The notes beneath the pieces were generated by a model, which ran no database searches, was not told the DNA's origin, and was given only the letters and a program-made list of their open reading frames with translations. Shown here one piece after another: positions 12,225 to 24,050 of a stretch of 64,000 bases of DNA (position 1 is its first letter; each line of letters opens with the position of its first letter). The translations under genes were made by a program, and so were the position numbers. The stretch spans positions 75,432,181 to 75,496,180 of the forward strand of contig NC_058340.1 of assembly GCF_905475395.1 (NCBI RefSeq), given 5' to 3'. Origin of the DNA: Chrysoperla carnea (taxonomy: Eukaryota > Arthropoda > Insecta > Neuroptera > Chrysopidae).

Positions 12225-12600
12225 TTTTAACCCCCGAACTAAAAAAAGGGATGTTATAAGTTTGACTACTATGTGTTTGTGCCTGTCTGTCTGCCTGTAA
12301 CATCGTAGCGCCTAAACGGATGAACCGATTTTAAATTTTTTTGGTTTTGTTTCAAAGGTAATTTAATGGGGAGTATTCTTAGCTATGTTTCAAGTGCAAA
12401 TTTAGTGTTTCGTACCCGAAAAAATTAAAAAATTGGCGATGATCTTCAAAATCGGCTCAGTTTGGAAAAGACTTAATGGAGAGGGTCCTTATAAATATTT
12501 CAAGTGCGAATAACGGGTTTCGTACTCAAAAAATTTGTCCGAGGTTTTTTAATTTTTGTAAATTTCACTTGTAGATAACCCGTTTACAATCTGACGGAAA
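12225..12600 (+). repeat. Dispersed repeat family E, copy 1
   Basis: It starts TTTTAACCCCCGAACTAAAA, then GGGATGTTATAAGTTTGAC, a CTGTCTGTCTGCCTGT run, and CCTAAACGGATGAACCGATTT. The same order occurs at 38,555 and, degraded, at 14,935. Repeats of this form are widespread in insect genomes. No coding capacity was seen. Confidence 0.75.
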
Positions 12601-14127
12601 ATACAATCTTGTAGTGACAACTACGTATACATTGAATTGAAAGTGTTTGGGAGTTGATTCTAACTAGAATCGAGTTCTAGTACCAACTGGTACTCTAGTG
12701 GTGATAGTTGAAGCTGGCTGGCTGGCTATTTACAAAGTAAAAAGAAACTATTGTTGTTTTTATAAAATAATTATTTAATTTACTAAAAGCTAGTTTGTTT
12801 TTTAGCATTCAATGCTAATAATAGAAAATAAAATAAAATTGCCTTCAATTTGTTTATTTAAAAAGATTAGCATCGTTTTTTATCAAAAACTTTTAGTAAC
12901 TCTTTCCAAAAAATAGCTCTTGTAGACTTCGAGACCATGACGTACAACTTTCGAACTATTTGTTTCACTATGAAGCCCCGTTAATAGATTGAATTTCGTT
13001 ATGATTGAAAGGAAATTGATAGTAATGGATCGTTGGAACGTAATCGAATAACAATGTTAAACTGTTTTTCAGCAGACGTTAAATAAATTGAAGAATTTTA
13101 TGTTATATCATAATAAATACCCTGATCAAACCAAATGTAGGTAATGTACGCATGTATTGGGTTGACTACTAAATCTTTTTTAAACTAATACTACAATTAT
13201 TTCATACCGTAAAATCTAACAGTATCAATAAAATTAAATTCTTTAAAGAATGAAACAAGTATTTGACTTCTAAAATTAATACCTTAAATTTTCAGAAAAA
13301 TATCTTGTAAATAAAAATTAAGCGCCACATTTGTAATGTACAAAGGTACGAAAGGAACATAGCTCCAACCGGGTGTCCCACGACACCCCTTACAACTTTT
13401 ATTACGGAAACATCCTATATAAAATTATCAACTTTTTTATTTATTTTATAAAGTATCTAAATAACAAACTTCGTTTTTTTTTATCCCTGAATATTTAAAA
13501 TATTTGTCAAACGTCAGCCAGTTACTTGAGCTCAGCTTTATTTATGTTTTGTAAATTATAAAGTGATTATTTAATAAATAAAATTTATAACTTTTTCAAA
13601 AAAAGTTTAAAAAGTTTTGTTGTGATAAAGTTGAATGAATAATAATATGATATTTATTTATTATATTTTACATAAATCCTTTGTAAAAGCGTTTGCATAT
13701 CATCTAGGAGGTACAAGGTATGAGTATGGGGTGCTAGTGTTGTTACACATTTACACACTTAGTAAACAGTTTTTTATAAGGATTCTTTTCAGGTTTCAGT
13801 TCAAAATGTCAACAAACTAATTTTATTGTAAACTTATTTTAAATATTTAAGTCATGTCACATTGTTGTATCCTGTCATTCAAATATTAACATTTTTTAAA
13901 TGACACATCATATTTACTCATCTTTTCCCCGAAAAATATAAACTTATGCAACTATATTCAAAGGTCAACGTAGTGGGGTGGGAATACATTATAGGGAAAA
14001 TCATTTGTCCATGCGACGATAACAGGCTTAAACTAGATTTCCATAGGCGTTAAATAAATATATTTATTTAGAAACCATAGTAACTAACAACAATACTGTT
14101 CAAATAATTGAATGATCTATTTAATGC
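12601..14127. other. AT-rich sequence with one short shared segment
   Basis: Positions 13,351-13,387 (AAAGGAACATAGCTCC, then GGGTGTCCCACGACACC) recur inverted at about 62,129-62,166, so a short dispersed repeat fragment is present. No credible exon was found; the 61-residue ORF at 13,635 has no recognisable features. Confidence 0.5.
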
Positions 14128-14828
14128 ACAAGTCAAAATAAACATTTGACTGAGTTAAATGTTGAAATACTATGTATAGACAGTGTTGATTACGCAATCG
14201 TTTGTTTTTTTTTTACGTCATGTAAGTAAAGAAAGATAGCTCTTACACACAAAATAATAAGTGTATCTTTCTTCTCACTTCCTCAGTGTACATAGTATAT
14301 GCTATAAACAAACAAACACATACATAGTATATATAACGTATAAATTTAAAACATATACAATACCTGTCTACATACTATATAATGTTTCTAACCTAATTTG
14401 CTCCCTCACACGTAAATTTTATGAAAACAGTGATGTGTCTGAAAAAATGTTTCAAACAAAAGTTGTTTATTTGTTTATAAAGAATATATTTACATCTAAA
14501 TTTTTGTTCTATTTCTAACGGTTTACAAAATAGGTCCTACGAACCCAAGACTTTGACGTATGTTGGTCATATACGAAACTCGACCTCACTTTTTGAGCCC
14601 TGAGCACGCTATGAAAATTTCTGCTTAATATCCCTTTTCGTTTTTGTGTTATCATGTTGACAGACGGACAGATGGACAAACAGGCATTCAGACAGACGAA
14701 CTGGAAATGGATTTTATGAACACCTGCACCAAAATTTTGTTCTTAGCATCAATATTTTTAAGCGTTACAAATTTAGGACTAAACTTAGTATGCCGTGTAT
14801 ATATTTCATATATACACGGTATAAAAAA
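14128..14828 (-). mobile_element. HINE-like element, family A, copy 2
   Basis: Reverse-orientation copy with both ends: the 3' part ACAAGTCAAAATAAACATTT at left and the 5' hairpin (TATATTTCATATATACACGG) at right. The interior is longer than copy 1, with extra AT-rich sequence near 14,280-14,390. The small ORF at 14,644 only translates the ACAGACGGACAG microsatellite. Confidence 0.8.
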
Positions 14829-14929
14829 ATCTACTTTTTTACTGATCTAGTCATTCCATAATCCATTGCTTTTTTAAAAAATTTGAAATTGATTTCCTAG
14901 ATGCAATTTGAGCATCTACAACGGCCCTT

Positions 14930-15072
14930 TCTAATCTCCGACTAACAAAGATACTTGTTTTATAAGTTTCATGTGCTGTGTATCTGCGTTTCTGTCTGTG
15001 GCATCGTAATTCCTAAACGATTTCTATTTTTTTTGTTTTCAAAGGTAATTTGTAAATAAATGACGTCTATTG
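14930..15072 (+). repeat. Family E relic
   Basis: Degraded match to 12,240-12,360: TTTTATAAGTTTCATGTGCT, then TCTGTCTGTGGCATCGTAAT and CCTAAACGATTTCT. Both ends are missing. Confidence 0.55.
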
Positions 15073-15468
15073 AATACTTTAAACATGTAACTAAGTGTAA
15101 AATACCTTTAATGTAATATAATAATCGATTCAATTTATTAATATATATAAAGTTTATTAATGAACTTTATTAATGAGCATTTATTGAACTGAAATTAATA
15201 ATTTAAGTTAATTATAGTTCATACTTTTTATAGCTCATACTTCCTACCATACCATATGTGGGAGTCGTATGACTCCCACATTTACATCTAAAGTGAGAAA
15301 AAAAAACCTTTGAATGAAAATATAACAGGTCAGGGAACGTAGGTCAATTACATCAGATTTAGAATTAACATATATCAATGAATAATCATAGGTCGTGTCG
15401 TTTCCGTGGAAGTCAATCGGTCACGAAAACCGCCTCAGCGGCCGGTATAATATATATAATAATACTAG
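15073..15468. other. Spacer with a small palindrome
   Basis: ATGTGGGAGTCGTATGACTCCCACAT-type symmetry (13-bp arms, no loop) lies at about 15,255-15,281. No gene was seen. Confidence 0.5.
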
Positions 15469-15846
15469 ATTGATACCCGCCCGTTTCACTGGGCTTAAAA
15501 GTAAAAAACATCGCTTTACAGCCTCCACCTCTCTCTAAAATAGTCATAATTCATTGAGAATATCAGTTTGGCCATGAATGGTTTGACATTTAGTATTTTA
15601 AATTTTTTTTCAGAATACTTTAATTTATGGTTCAAAATGATGATGATAAATCTGCTCCATCTATAATCATCATTTTGAACCATAAATTACAGATTTCTGT
15701 AAAAATTTAAAATAGTAAATGTTAGATTAAATTTTATTTTTTTATTAATATATCTTTATAAATCATATCTCATGTGTTATTCTGATATATCAGCTATAGG
15801 TATTTCTGTATAGTTTCATTAAAAACCATTCGCTAGTTTTAGCGTG
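15469..15846 (+). repeat. Dispersed repeat family B, copy 3
   Basis: It starts TTGATACCCGCCCGTTTCAC and keeps the internal hairpin (TTTATGGTTCAAAATGATGA with its complement 40 bp on) and the CATTAAAAACCATTCG block. It ends inside the GCGTG block without the AAAC tail. Confidence 0.8.
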
Positions 15847-16265
15847 GCTGCGTGAAGGGCTGCTCTATTATATTTTTATTTGAATATCTAATGAACGTCT
15901 AATGAACGTTAATAAATCTTAAACTTACTTTCATGATAGACACAACCTTTAAAACATCTTCTCATGTTTCTAGGAATTCTGAAATAACTATCAAATATTA
16001 CACCTAGCTTTAGACCTATAATAATTGTAAATGAAATAATCATATTTGATGTGCTCAATTAATAAAATGTTTAAAAACATTAATTTGTCTCAAATATTTC
16101 TTGTTATAAATGAGTTTCACGTGTGTCGCATAAACCAGTCAGTCTGAGTCAGTCAGTTAAATCTTTGGCTACTACCTAGTTCGAATCCACATAATTGAGT
16201 CAACAAACAAATATTTATCAAACAATAAAATAAAACATTTAACCTATTTAATATTTTACATAAAA
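15847..16265. other. Spacer; holds one copy of a short dispersed motif
   Basis: About 15,980-16,025 contains CAAATATTACACCTAGC followed by TAGACCTATAATAA, also found near 39,235-39,285 and 46,515-46,555. The rest is AT-rich without features. Confidence 0.5.
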
Positions 16266-16966
16266 ACAAGTAAAAACAAACAATTGACTGAGTTAATTGT
16301 TGAAATATCCTGTATAGAAAGTGTTGAATGTCAGTGCTTACATTGTTTTTTTAATAAATTAGAGTTTAGAATTATTTCATTTTAAAATTGTGATTTTTAA
16401 CATATTACCTTGTGGAAACAAATTTTTTTTACATTTAAGTCATACAAATTGCCTAGTTGACTGGTCACGTGACAAAGACACAAGACCACTAGTTGAAGCT
16501 TTCAAAAGACCACTAATTGAAACCACCTGCAAATTTTCAACTATCTAACTTTTATACTTTTGGAGAAAGTGGGCACCAAAGCTTTGTCCTAATTTGCACC
16601 CTCACTGGTAAACAATGATTTTTACCAAAAAATGTTTCAAACAAAAGTTGTTTATTTTTTTATTAGGAAACCTTTTTAAATATGTTTTTCTCTCTCCAAC
16701 GGTTTACAAAATGGGTACTACGGACCCAAGACATTGACCTGTTTATAAACTCAATCCCACTGTTTACGTCCTGAACACGCTATAAAAATTTCATCTTTTG
16801 AGTTTTTGTTATGACAGACAGACAGCCGGAAATAGACTTTTTAGGTGATTTTATGAACACCTAAACCAAAAGTTTGTTTGTAGCATCAATATTGATAAGC
16901 GTTACAAACTTGAGACTACATTTAGTATACTTTGATATATATTACAAATATACAGAGTATAAAAAA
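16266..16966 (-). mobile_element. HINE-like element, family A, copy 3
   Basis: The 3' end ACAAGTAAAAACAAACAATT is at left and the 5' end (ACTTGAGACTACATTTAGTA and a decayed hairpin) at right. About 100 bp near 16,365-16,480 matches the repeat fragment at 4,570-4,880, so one repeat appears inserted in, or mosaic with, the other. Confidence 0.8.
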
Positions 16967-17133
16967 CACATGTTTTTACATCATAATGACATTCACATTA
17001 AATATTTTATTCAAAATAATTAAATATTTTTTAGTTTTTTTTTGTTTTTTTTTGTAACAAACAACTAAATATTTGTTATAAATATTTTATGTAAATGGAT
17101 TTTAGAAATAAAATGTTCATTGACCTGTACACG
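16967..17133. other. AT-rich spacer
   Basis: Only T-rich homopolymer runs were seen. Confidence 0.4.
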
Positions 17134-17166
17134 ACTGTACTGTACTGTACTGTACTGTACTGTACT
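17134..17166 (+). repeat. Pentanucleotide microsatellite (TGTAC)n
   Basis: TGTAC repeats about six times in uninterrupted phase. It is a self-complementary pentamer (GTAC core). Confidence 0.9.
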
Positions 17167-18642
17167 CTATACACGTCCAACTACTGTAAATAAAACAGCA
17201 AAAAAGAAATAAAATAATTGGATCAAGTATTCTAAAAACGTAAAGAATTAATTGCTTTTTGTATATTTACCATTGTTATTTTTTTTTTTTTTACTTCATT
17301 ATAAATAATTTTGAATGTTAGGCAAGTTTTAATACATACGTGTATTAACCATTGCATAAGTTCATTATAGTTCAGTTGTATTTACATTTTTGAAAAATAA
17401 ATTGTAAGCAGTTTAACGATTGGAAATGGTGAATAAAGTTATAAGGAATATAAAATAAGCCTATTTCCCAGCAGAAAACTTGGAGGGTGTTTTTGGGGGG
17501 TGGGAATTTGTATAATTGCGTTTTCTGACTAAAGTTGCGGTCAAAATGAAATGTGTTCAATAGAAAAGTTTTAGATCATGCCAAAATCTTGAACTTTTAT
17601 ATAAGTCATTTTGAATTTAATCTCAAAATTTCCGAGAAAATAGTGAAAAACCGTCCTTTTTTATTAAATTTTTTTAATTCTCATTTCTCTTTAGCAAATG
17701 CAGTAAACGCAATCGCTCTCAGGAGCTAGGCCAACCCAATTGGCTTCAAACTTTTTCGTGATATTGCTGGCTCAAAACGAAGGAAACAGAATGAGATTGA
17801 AGAAAAATTCGTAATTTTGTGGAATTATTTTAGTTAATTACGCACATAATTCAATTTAAAAAAATATATATATGTAATTAAACATAACTGACTTAAAATT
17901 TCAAATAAAATTTGTCATATGAAATAAATTTGAATAGTTTAAAAATAAATCGGTATTGCATAAAAGCGGAATTGAATTCTTGTTGTTTTTGTCACATCAA
18001 ACGACCACTCAGCTGAATGTTCATAAAATATACGCAGCATGAGCATGAGCACATAATAACATAGGTAACGACTAACGAGACGATTATATCTATAATTCAT
18101 ATTTAAACTTTTAAAGTGTGTCCAATAAATCTTTATTTTTAATACTTTAATACGAAAATAAACCGTGAAGCTTTAATTACTTTATGTTTGTTCAAGTTAT
18201 TCGTTAAATTTCTTCTTTAATTCTCATCATAGGCAGTGGTTTACTAATGATCATTATAGGTTATGCAAACGTAAATACAATCATGTATTAATGGTTATCC
18301 AACTAACACAATATTATATAATATTCAAATACTTTCCATCAATCGTCAAGTAATTGGCGATTGCAATTCGAAGTATTTAACGTTAAAAAATTGAAAAATA
18401 GGACGTTTTGTACACTTTTTAAAGCACTATAAAAAAGCTTGAAAATGAAATAAGTTTCACGTCAATGTGTACGATACACTTATTTCAAAAAAGTCAAATT
18501 TTTCAGTTATTTAACGTTAAATACTTTAATCGCCAATAACTCGGAATGACTTTTCGGAATATACTTAAATGACACTTTTTGCTTAAATTTAATCGCTCTA
18601 TCGATTCCCGTTACCATTTTCTAACATATTTTTTCCCATGCT
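17167..18642. other. AT-rich intron or intergenic sequence
   Basis: No credible exon was seen. A segment near 17,545-17,600 (GAAATGTGTTCAATAGAAAAGTT) recurs at about 18,716-18,770, showing a locally dispersed duplication. Confidence 0.5.
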
Positions 18643-18905
18643 CTAGAATGGGTACTTACCACTCCATGTGAAAAAGCACCACTAGGCACCATATAACTTT
18701 TGATCTAGAGGGAATGAAATGTGTTCAATAGAAAAGTTCTAAATCACACCAAAATCTAGAACTTAAAAAATCACCCATTCTAGAGTCTGGGTTGGGTTGG
18801 GTTGGGTTGGGTTGGGTTGGATTTTCCATACTCTAGAATGGGTGCTTACCACTCCATGATGTGAAAAAGCACCACTAGGCACTATATACTTTTGATCTAG
18901 AGGGC
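18643..18905 (+). repeat. Duplicated 75-bp segment around a (GGGTT)n array
   Basis: The segment CTCTAGAATGGGTACTTACC through GTGAAAAAGCACCACTAGGC is present at 18,643-18,722 and again at 18,833-18,905. Between them a GGGTT pentamer repeats about six times (18,789-18,821). The array is short and internal, so it is not evidence of a telomere. Confidence 0.75.
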
Positions 18906-19826
18906 CAACAAAGCTTAATCCCTCATTTTGATCGAAATCGATGCTCTAGGTCAATATTTTTAGATTTCGTTCTTTTTTCTCCTCGATTATTGGAATATAA
19001 GTGAACAGCCTGTATAAATATTTTAACATGTAGATATTTATTTAAAAAATAATAACAAACATTTAAAAATGACAGTTAATGATCGCCTCGTGTAATAATT
19101 TTTTTTTTATTAAATAAAAACAATCTTACTAAAAAAGATTCTCATTATTAGTTTAGCGCCGTGTCACATAAGACGCGCCCGCCAACTACGCGTATTTTTA
19201 TAGATATAGAGCCGTCTGTATTACTTGCCAATCATTTCAGAACGGATATAAATTTAAGAGGCTACTGCCAAAGTTATAAATGTTTAAAATACCAAGATTT
19301 CTATAGCTAGATGCTTGTCTATTTTTCAGGGACCCAAAAAGATAATGAAAATAAAAATGCAAAAATCATTTTGCTGGACACTAAACAATGCAGGTCGCCC
19401 GTCGCCTTTTTAATAAAAAGTTTTATTTAACTTCACTTGTATGTGTGCCCTGAAATTTTACGATCAAAATTTGATCCACTACCCGGTTTTCGATTGAGCT
19501 GAAATTTTGCATGCATATGTAAATCGGATGACAAAAAATATTTATAGAATGGTATGATTTTTCCATTACTTCCATCATATTTGATATACATACGTTTTTT
19601 AGTTTTAAATAAAATTACTTTTTAAGGAACAAGCTTTTATTGTTCCAAAAAGTTAAAAATAATTTTTCCTATGTCACTCATGCTATTAGTAAAAGCTTGA
19701 AGCGCTTCGAATCATCCTTTATACTTAAAATTGAACTCCTGCACCTTTTACAAAAGTATGAGTGATTCTTAGGAAATATTATTTTTTACTTTTTAGTACA
19801 AAAAAGGTTGGTTCTGTAAATGGTAC
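18906..19826. other. AT-rich sequence, nothing recognised
   Basis: No exon, RNA gene or structured repeat was seen. Confidence 0.45.
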
Positions 19827-20405
19827 TTTTTATACCATGTATATATGAAATATACATGGTATATTAAGTTTCGTCCCAAGTTTGTAACGCTTAAAAATAT
19901 TGATGCTACGAAAAAAATTTTGGTATAGGTGTTCATAGAATCACCTAATTAATCCATTTCCGGTTGTCCGTCCGTCCGTCTGTGGACAAGATAACTCAAA
20001 AACGAAAAAATATATCGAGCTGAAATTTTTACAGCGTACTCAGGACGTAAAAAGTGCGGTCAAGTTCGTAAATGAGCATCATAGGTCAATTGGGTCTTGG
20101 GTCCGTAGGACTCATCTTGTAAACCGTTAGAGATAGAACAAAAGTTTAAATGTAAAAAATGTTCCTTATAAAAAAATAAAAAACTTTTTGAAACATTTTT
20201 TTGTAAACATCACTGTTTACCCACGAGGGCGTTAATTAGGTGCAAATTTTATAGTATGTATTAATATAGGAATATCAGTTGTGTGTGTGTCTATTTAAAA
20301 GTGAATATCTTTTGTTATTTACGTGACGTCAACGATTGCGCATCAACACTGTCTATACATGGTATTTCAACAATTAACTAAGTCAATTGTTTGTTTTCAC
20401 TTGTT
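19827..20405 (+). mobile_element. HINE-like element, family A, copy 4
   Basis: The 5' hairpin is nearly perfect (ATACCATGTATATATGAAA and then ATACATGGTAT). The GTCC/GTCT run lies at about 19,967-19,981, and the 3' stem-loop and CACTTGTT end are present. With copy 5 this is among the best preserved copies. Confidence 0.87.
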
Positions 20406-20764
20406 ATTATTAATTTATCTTCTTAGTCCATAAAAACCAAAAAATATTCATCAATTTTCATCCGCACAATTAGAGTCCCTAGCTATAAAAATAATCATAT
20501 GTAAAAATGTTTGAGATAACTTTGAGAAAACAGTCTCTCAAATTTCCAACCATTTAGAAATGCCTAGCCGTAGATTTATGTCAACGTAATCTTTACTGTT
20601 TTTTCTTTCTACATAATGTTATTTTCTTTTTTATTTGCAATTTTCACAAACGAAAACTTTAAGTTAAATAATATTTAAGTTGTGTAACTTTGACAGTTTC
20701 CCTCGTCATAAAAAAAACATACTTTTAATTTTATTTTTAATAAAAGGAATTTTTTTTTATTTTC
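20406..20764. other. AT-rich spacer
   Basis: No features were recognised. Confidence 0.4.
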
Positions 20765-20768
20765 TTAA

Positions 20769-21119
20769 GGAGGGTGACTCACTAGTAATAGAAAAAATAA
20801 ATTAGTAGAAAATGATCCAAATTTTTAGTATGTTGTAGTTAACGATATATATTATTAAATCAAAAAAAAATTTGGGTATCTTATCGATCAATTAAGAAAG
20901 TAATTAATTAATTAAAAATACACTAAATAACATAATCATCCTCATATCATGCTATGTTATTTAGTGTATTTTTAATTAATTAATTACTCTCTTAATTGAT
21001 CGATAAGATACCCAAATTTTTTTTTTGATTTAATAATATATATCGTTAACTACAACATACTAAAAATTTGGATCATTTTCTACTAATTTATTTTTTCTAT
21101 TACTGGTGAGTCACCCTCC
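20769..21119. mobile_element. Near-perfect palindromic MITE with TTAA target site
   Basis: Two arms of about 170 bp are almost exact reverse complements, separated by only about a dozen bases near 20,940. The ends are GGAGGGTGACTCACTAGTAA and its partner ending GGTGAGTCACCCTCC. TTAA flanks both sides (20,765-20,768 and 21,120-21,123). TTAA sites are typical of piggyBac derivatives and of some other MITEs. The few mismatches suggest a recent insertion or arm homogenisation. A transcript would fold into a long hairpin. Confidence 0.88.
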
Positions 21120-21123
21120 TTAA

Positions 21124-22044
21124 TGGAATTTTTTGTGATGTTTAATAAATGCTTAATAAAACACAACGCAAAAGCAAATCAAAGTCGTCGTACATTATTA
21201 AGGAAAATAATAGACGATGGATTTAATTATAAAATTTAAAATAATTTTGTATCGTCTTTAAAAAAGAAAAATATTTACAATTGAAAAGTACCTACTTGAT
21301 ATTCTTTTAATTTAAAATAAACGATTTCGAAATTTCTATCTAACGATCTCCTATTTCCCAAATAGAGCATCTTTCACAGTTTCACTTAAGTAAGTTTAGC
21401 GAAATCGACTTATTTTTAGGTCTACTAAAAACGTGGTACACAGTAAGAAATTTTTTGTGGATATCACTATGTCAGTATCGATGTTAGCGCCATACTGATT
21501 TGACAATTTAGGAAATAGGGTTTTTCATTTACACAATGATTCTTTTTTGTTTCGGACTGTTTTCAATCAAGTAAAGACATATCTTATATCTTCTATCCTT
21601 ATCAAAAAGCGCTGCTTGAAAAAGATAAAATATATTTAACTTTCTTAGCTTGAATAATTTTTTGACAACTGTCCGAAACAAAAGCAAATCGATGCGATGG
21701 AAAGGTCTATAGTAAGTAACATTAGCAATAGTTATAGTTTACCGCGAAATTTCGAATGTGATCTTTTTACCCTCTAGACTTTATAATTCTTGCTTGAAAA
21801 AAGAACTAACAAGTTTTCCAGTAAAGTAACTGTTTTGTTAGAAGGAGGCACCCAGACACCAAACACGTTATAGAATTATTCGATAATTCTAATACTGAAA
21901 TAAATAATAGAGTATTTGAATTGTTTTAATTATTCAAGTTCATGTCAGTTATCTGTGCTAGAAAATCTAAAAATAAGGGAAAGTATTCCGATGGGCTTTC
22001 AAATAAACTGTTCAATTTAGAGTAGAAATATTTATACGGTTATA
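21124..22044. other. AT-rich sequence, nothing recognised
   Basis: No credible exon or repeat was seen. Confidence 0.45.
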
Positions 22045-22225
22045 CAGGGTGTTCTAAAAAGAATAGATGTCGCTCTACACGGTAAGAAATTCATAACGTT
22101 TACTAGAAAGCTGGTATAGTATTGACACAAAAGTTTATTGTTTAAAAAAAATGCATTCTTTAAGAAGGTAAAATAAGAGTTTAGATTTCAGTTAAGGACC
22201 TTAAAAAATGTGACCCATCACCCTG
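22045..22225. mobile_element. Small mariner-type MITE
   Basis: The ends CAGGGTGTTC and CATCACCCTG are flanked by TA on both sides (22,043-22,044 and 22,226-22,227). The element is 181 bp and its pairing is limited to the termini. It matches the style of Tc1/mariner internal-deletion derivatives. Confidence 0.65.
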
Positions 22226-22380
22226 TATGACAGTGCAAAATATCAAATCGATATTTCTCTAAATAACGAAAATATGCGGGTGTCTTCATCTTAAATGCGA
22301 CACACTGTATATGTATGTGCTGGGTCGAATAAGTGATGAAAGTTTGTATGAAAATTTGTACTGCTTTAAGTACGTATGTA

Positions 22381-22945
22381 TTATACTATGTTTATATGAA
22401 ATATACATAGTATATTAAGTTTAGTCCCAAGTTTGTAACGCTTAAAAATAATGATGCTAGGAAAAAAATTTTGTCATAGGTGTTCATAGAATCACCTTAT
22501 TAGTCCATTTCCGGTTGTCCGTTCGTCCGTCCGTCTGTGGACACGATAACTCAAAAACGAAAAAAGATATCGAGCTGAAATTTTTACAGCGTACTCAGGA
22601 CGTAAAAAGTGAGGTCAAGTCCGTAAATGAGCATCATAGGTCAATTGGGTCTTGGGTCCGTAGAACCCATCTTGTAAACCGTTAGAGATAGAACAAAAGT
22701 TTAAATTAGTAAAAAATGTTCCTTATAAAAAATTAAACAACTTTTGTTTGAAACATTTTTTCGCAAACATCACTGTTTACCCGTGAGGGCGCCAATTAGG
22801 CGGAAATTTTATAATATGTACTATACTTGATTATCAGTTATGTATGTGTCACATGTTTGTATGTTTGTATCTGATAAAGAAATCAACACTGACTATGCAT
22901 GGTATTTCAACAATTAACTGAGTCAATTGTTTGTTTTCACTTGTT
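22381..22945 (+). mobile_element. HINE-like element, family A, copy 5
   Basis: Complete from the 5' hairpin (TATACTATGTTTATATGAAA then ATACATAGTAT) through the GTCC/GTCT run (about 22,517-22,538) to the stem-loop and CACTTGTT. It is very close in sequence to copy 1. Confidence 0.87.
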
Positions 22946-23330
22946 TAAAATTGAAGTTACATAACAAAGCGAATGGGTAACTGCTAGCTTGGCATAAAAA
23001 TTTTTTTCAGTCTGTATATAAAAAGCTTTATTCTAATGGGACTAAAAGCTTTTTCCTGTAGGTACATAAACAATAAAATATAAACGAGTTTGTACAGTAA
23101 TAATTTTCAAAATTATTTAAATTATTCCCAAAACAATTTTATATGCCGAGTTGGAAAATAGTTTCCAGTGAAGGTAAGCATTCCTATATAGAAAAAGTTT
23201 TAACTCATGTAACTTTAAACTTCAGAGGACTGTACCAGCATAGTCGTACCATTGACTACAAACTTTGTAATTCCTTAGAGATTTTGTAAATCCTTTTTAA
23301 GGATAAATTAGCTGAAAATATTATATTTAA
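22946..23330. other. AT-rich spacer between two family A copies
   Basis: No features were recognised. Confidence 0.4.
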
Positions 23331-23610
23331 ACAAGTGAAAACAAACAATTGATTGAGTTAATTATTGAAATACCTTGTATACAAAGTGTTAAATATTAGT
23401 GCTTGCATTATTTTTTTATAAATTAGACGAATTTTTCGAAAATTTTCGATAGTAATCTATAGAATTTTATTTAGAATGTTTCAAAAGACCACTAGTTGAA
23501 GCTACTTGCAAATTTTCAACTTTCTATCTCTTATAGTTTTGTCCTAATTTGCGCCCTCACGGATAAAAAGTGACGTTTACGAAAAAATGTTTCAAACAAA
23601 AGTTGTTTAA
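23331..23610 (-). mobile_element. HINE-like element, family A, copy 6 (truncated)
   Basis: It has the 3' end (ACAAGTGAAAACAAACAATT) and continues to CAAACAAAAGTTGTTTA, then stops. The GTCY run and 5' hairpin are absent. Confidence 0.8.
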
Positions 23611-24050
23611 TGACGTCACTAACCTATACCTTGTTCTTTGTTTAATTAGGAATTTTAAACAGTCATATTTTACGTACTTCAAAAGATTTAAAAAAAAAAA
23701 CCAATGGTATTTTTTCTTCACACAAATGCCAATTTGAATGTCCCGGCAATGTATTTTATTTCATTAACTACGTTATTCACAAATAGATGTCAGGAAGAGT
23801 CATATTTTGCAGTTTGTGTATCAGTTTTTCCTGAAAACACGAATAAAACGTTGTTTTTTTTTTTTTAAATTAAACCTAGGTAGATCGACTTTTCGACCCT
23901 AAAACCCCCTACATACTCAATTTCATGAAAATCGTATATGTATACAAGATACCCTATTGCACGACATGCTAGAGGAAAAAAATCGAGGATCTCTCTATAT
24001 TAATCCAGGAGTTTAAGTAATAGAATGAACAAAATAACAAATTAATTTAC
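23611..24050. other. Intronic sequence next to the FBXL16 exon
   Basis: By inference this is the start of the intron following the FBXL16 coding exon, read on the minus strand. No features were seen. Confidence 0.5.

Noticed and set aside
14644-14850. ORF containing TDGQTGIQTD
   Set aside because: It translates the GACAGACGGACAG run of a HINE-like copy and the flanking hairpin; similar runs occur in the other copies.
18789-18821. GGGTT pentamer array as a telomere
   Set aside because: Only about six units, internal to an ordinary region and bounded by a duplicated unique segment.
20769-21119. Long palindrome as a microRNA gene
   Set aside because: Arms of about 170 bp with TTAA flanks fit a MITE; the precursor would be far longer than a usual miRNA hairpin. 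Small-RNA data could change this.
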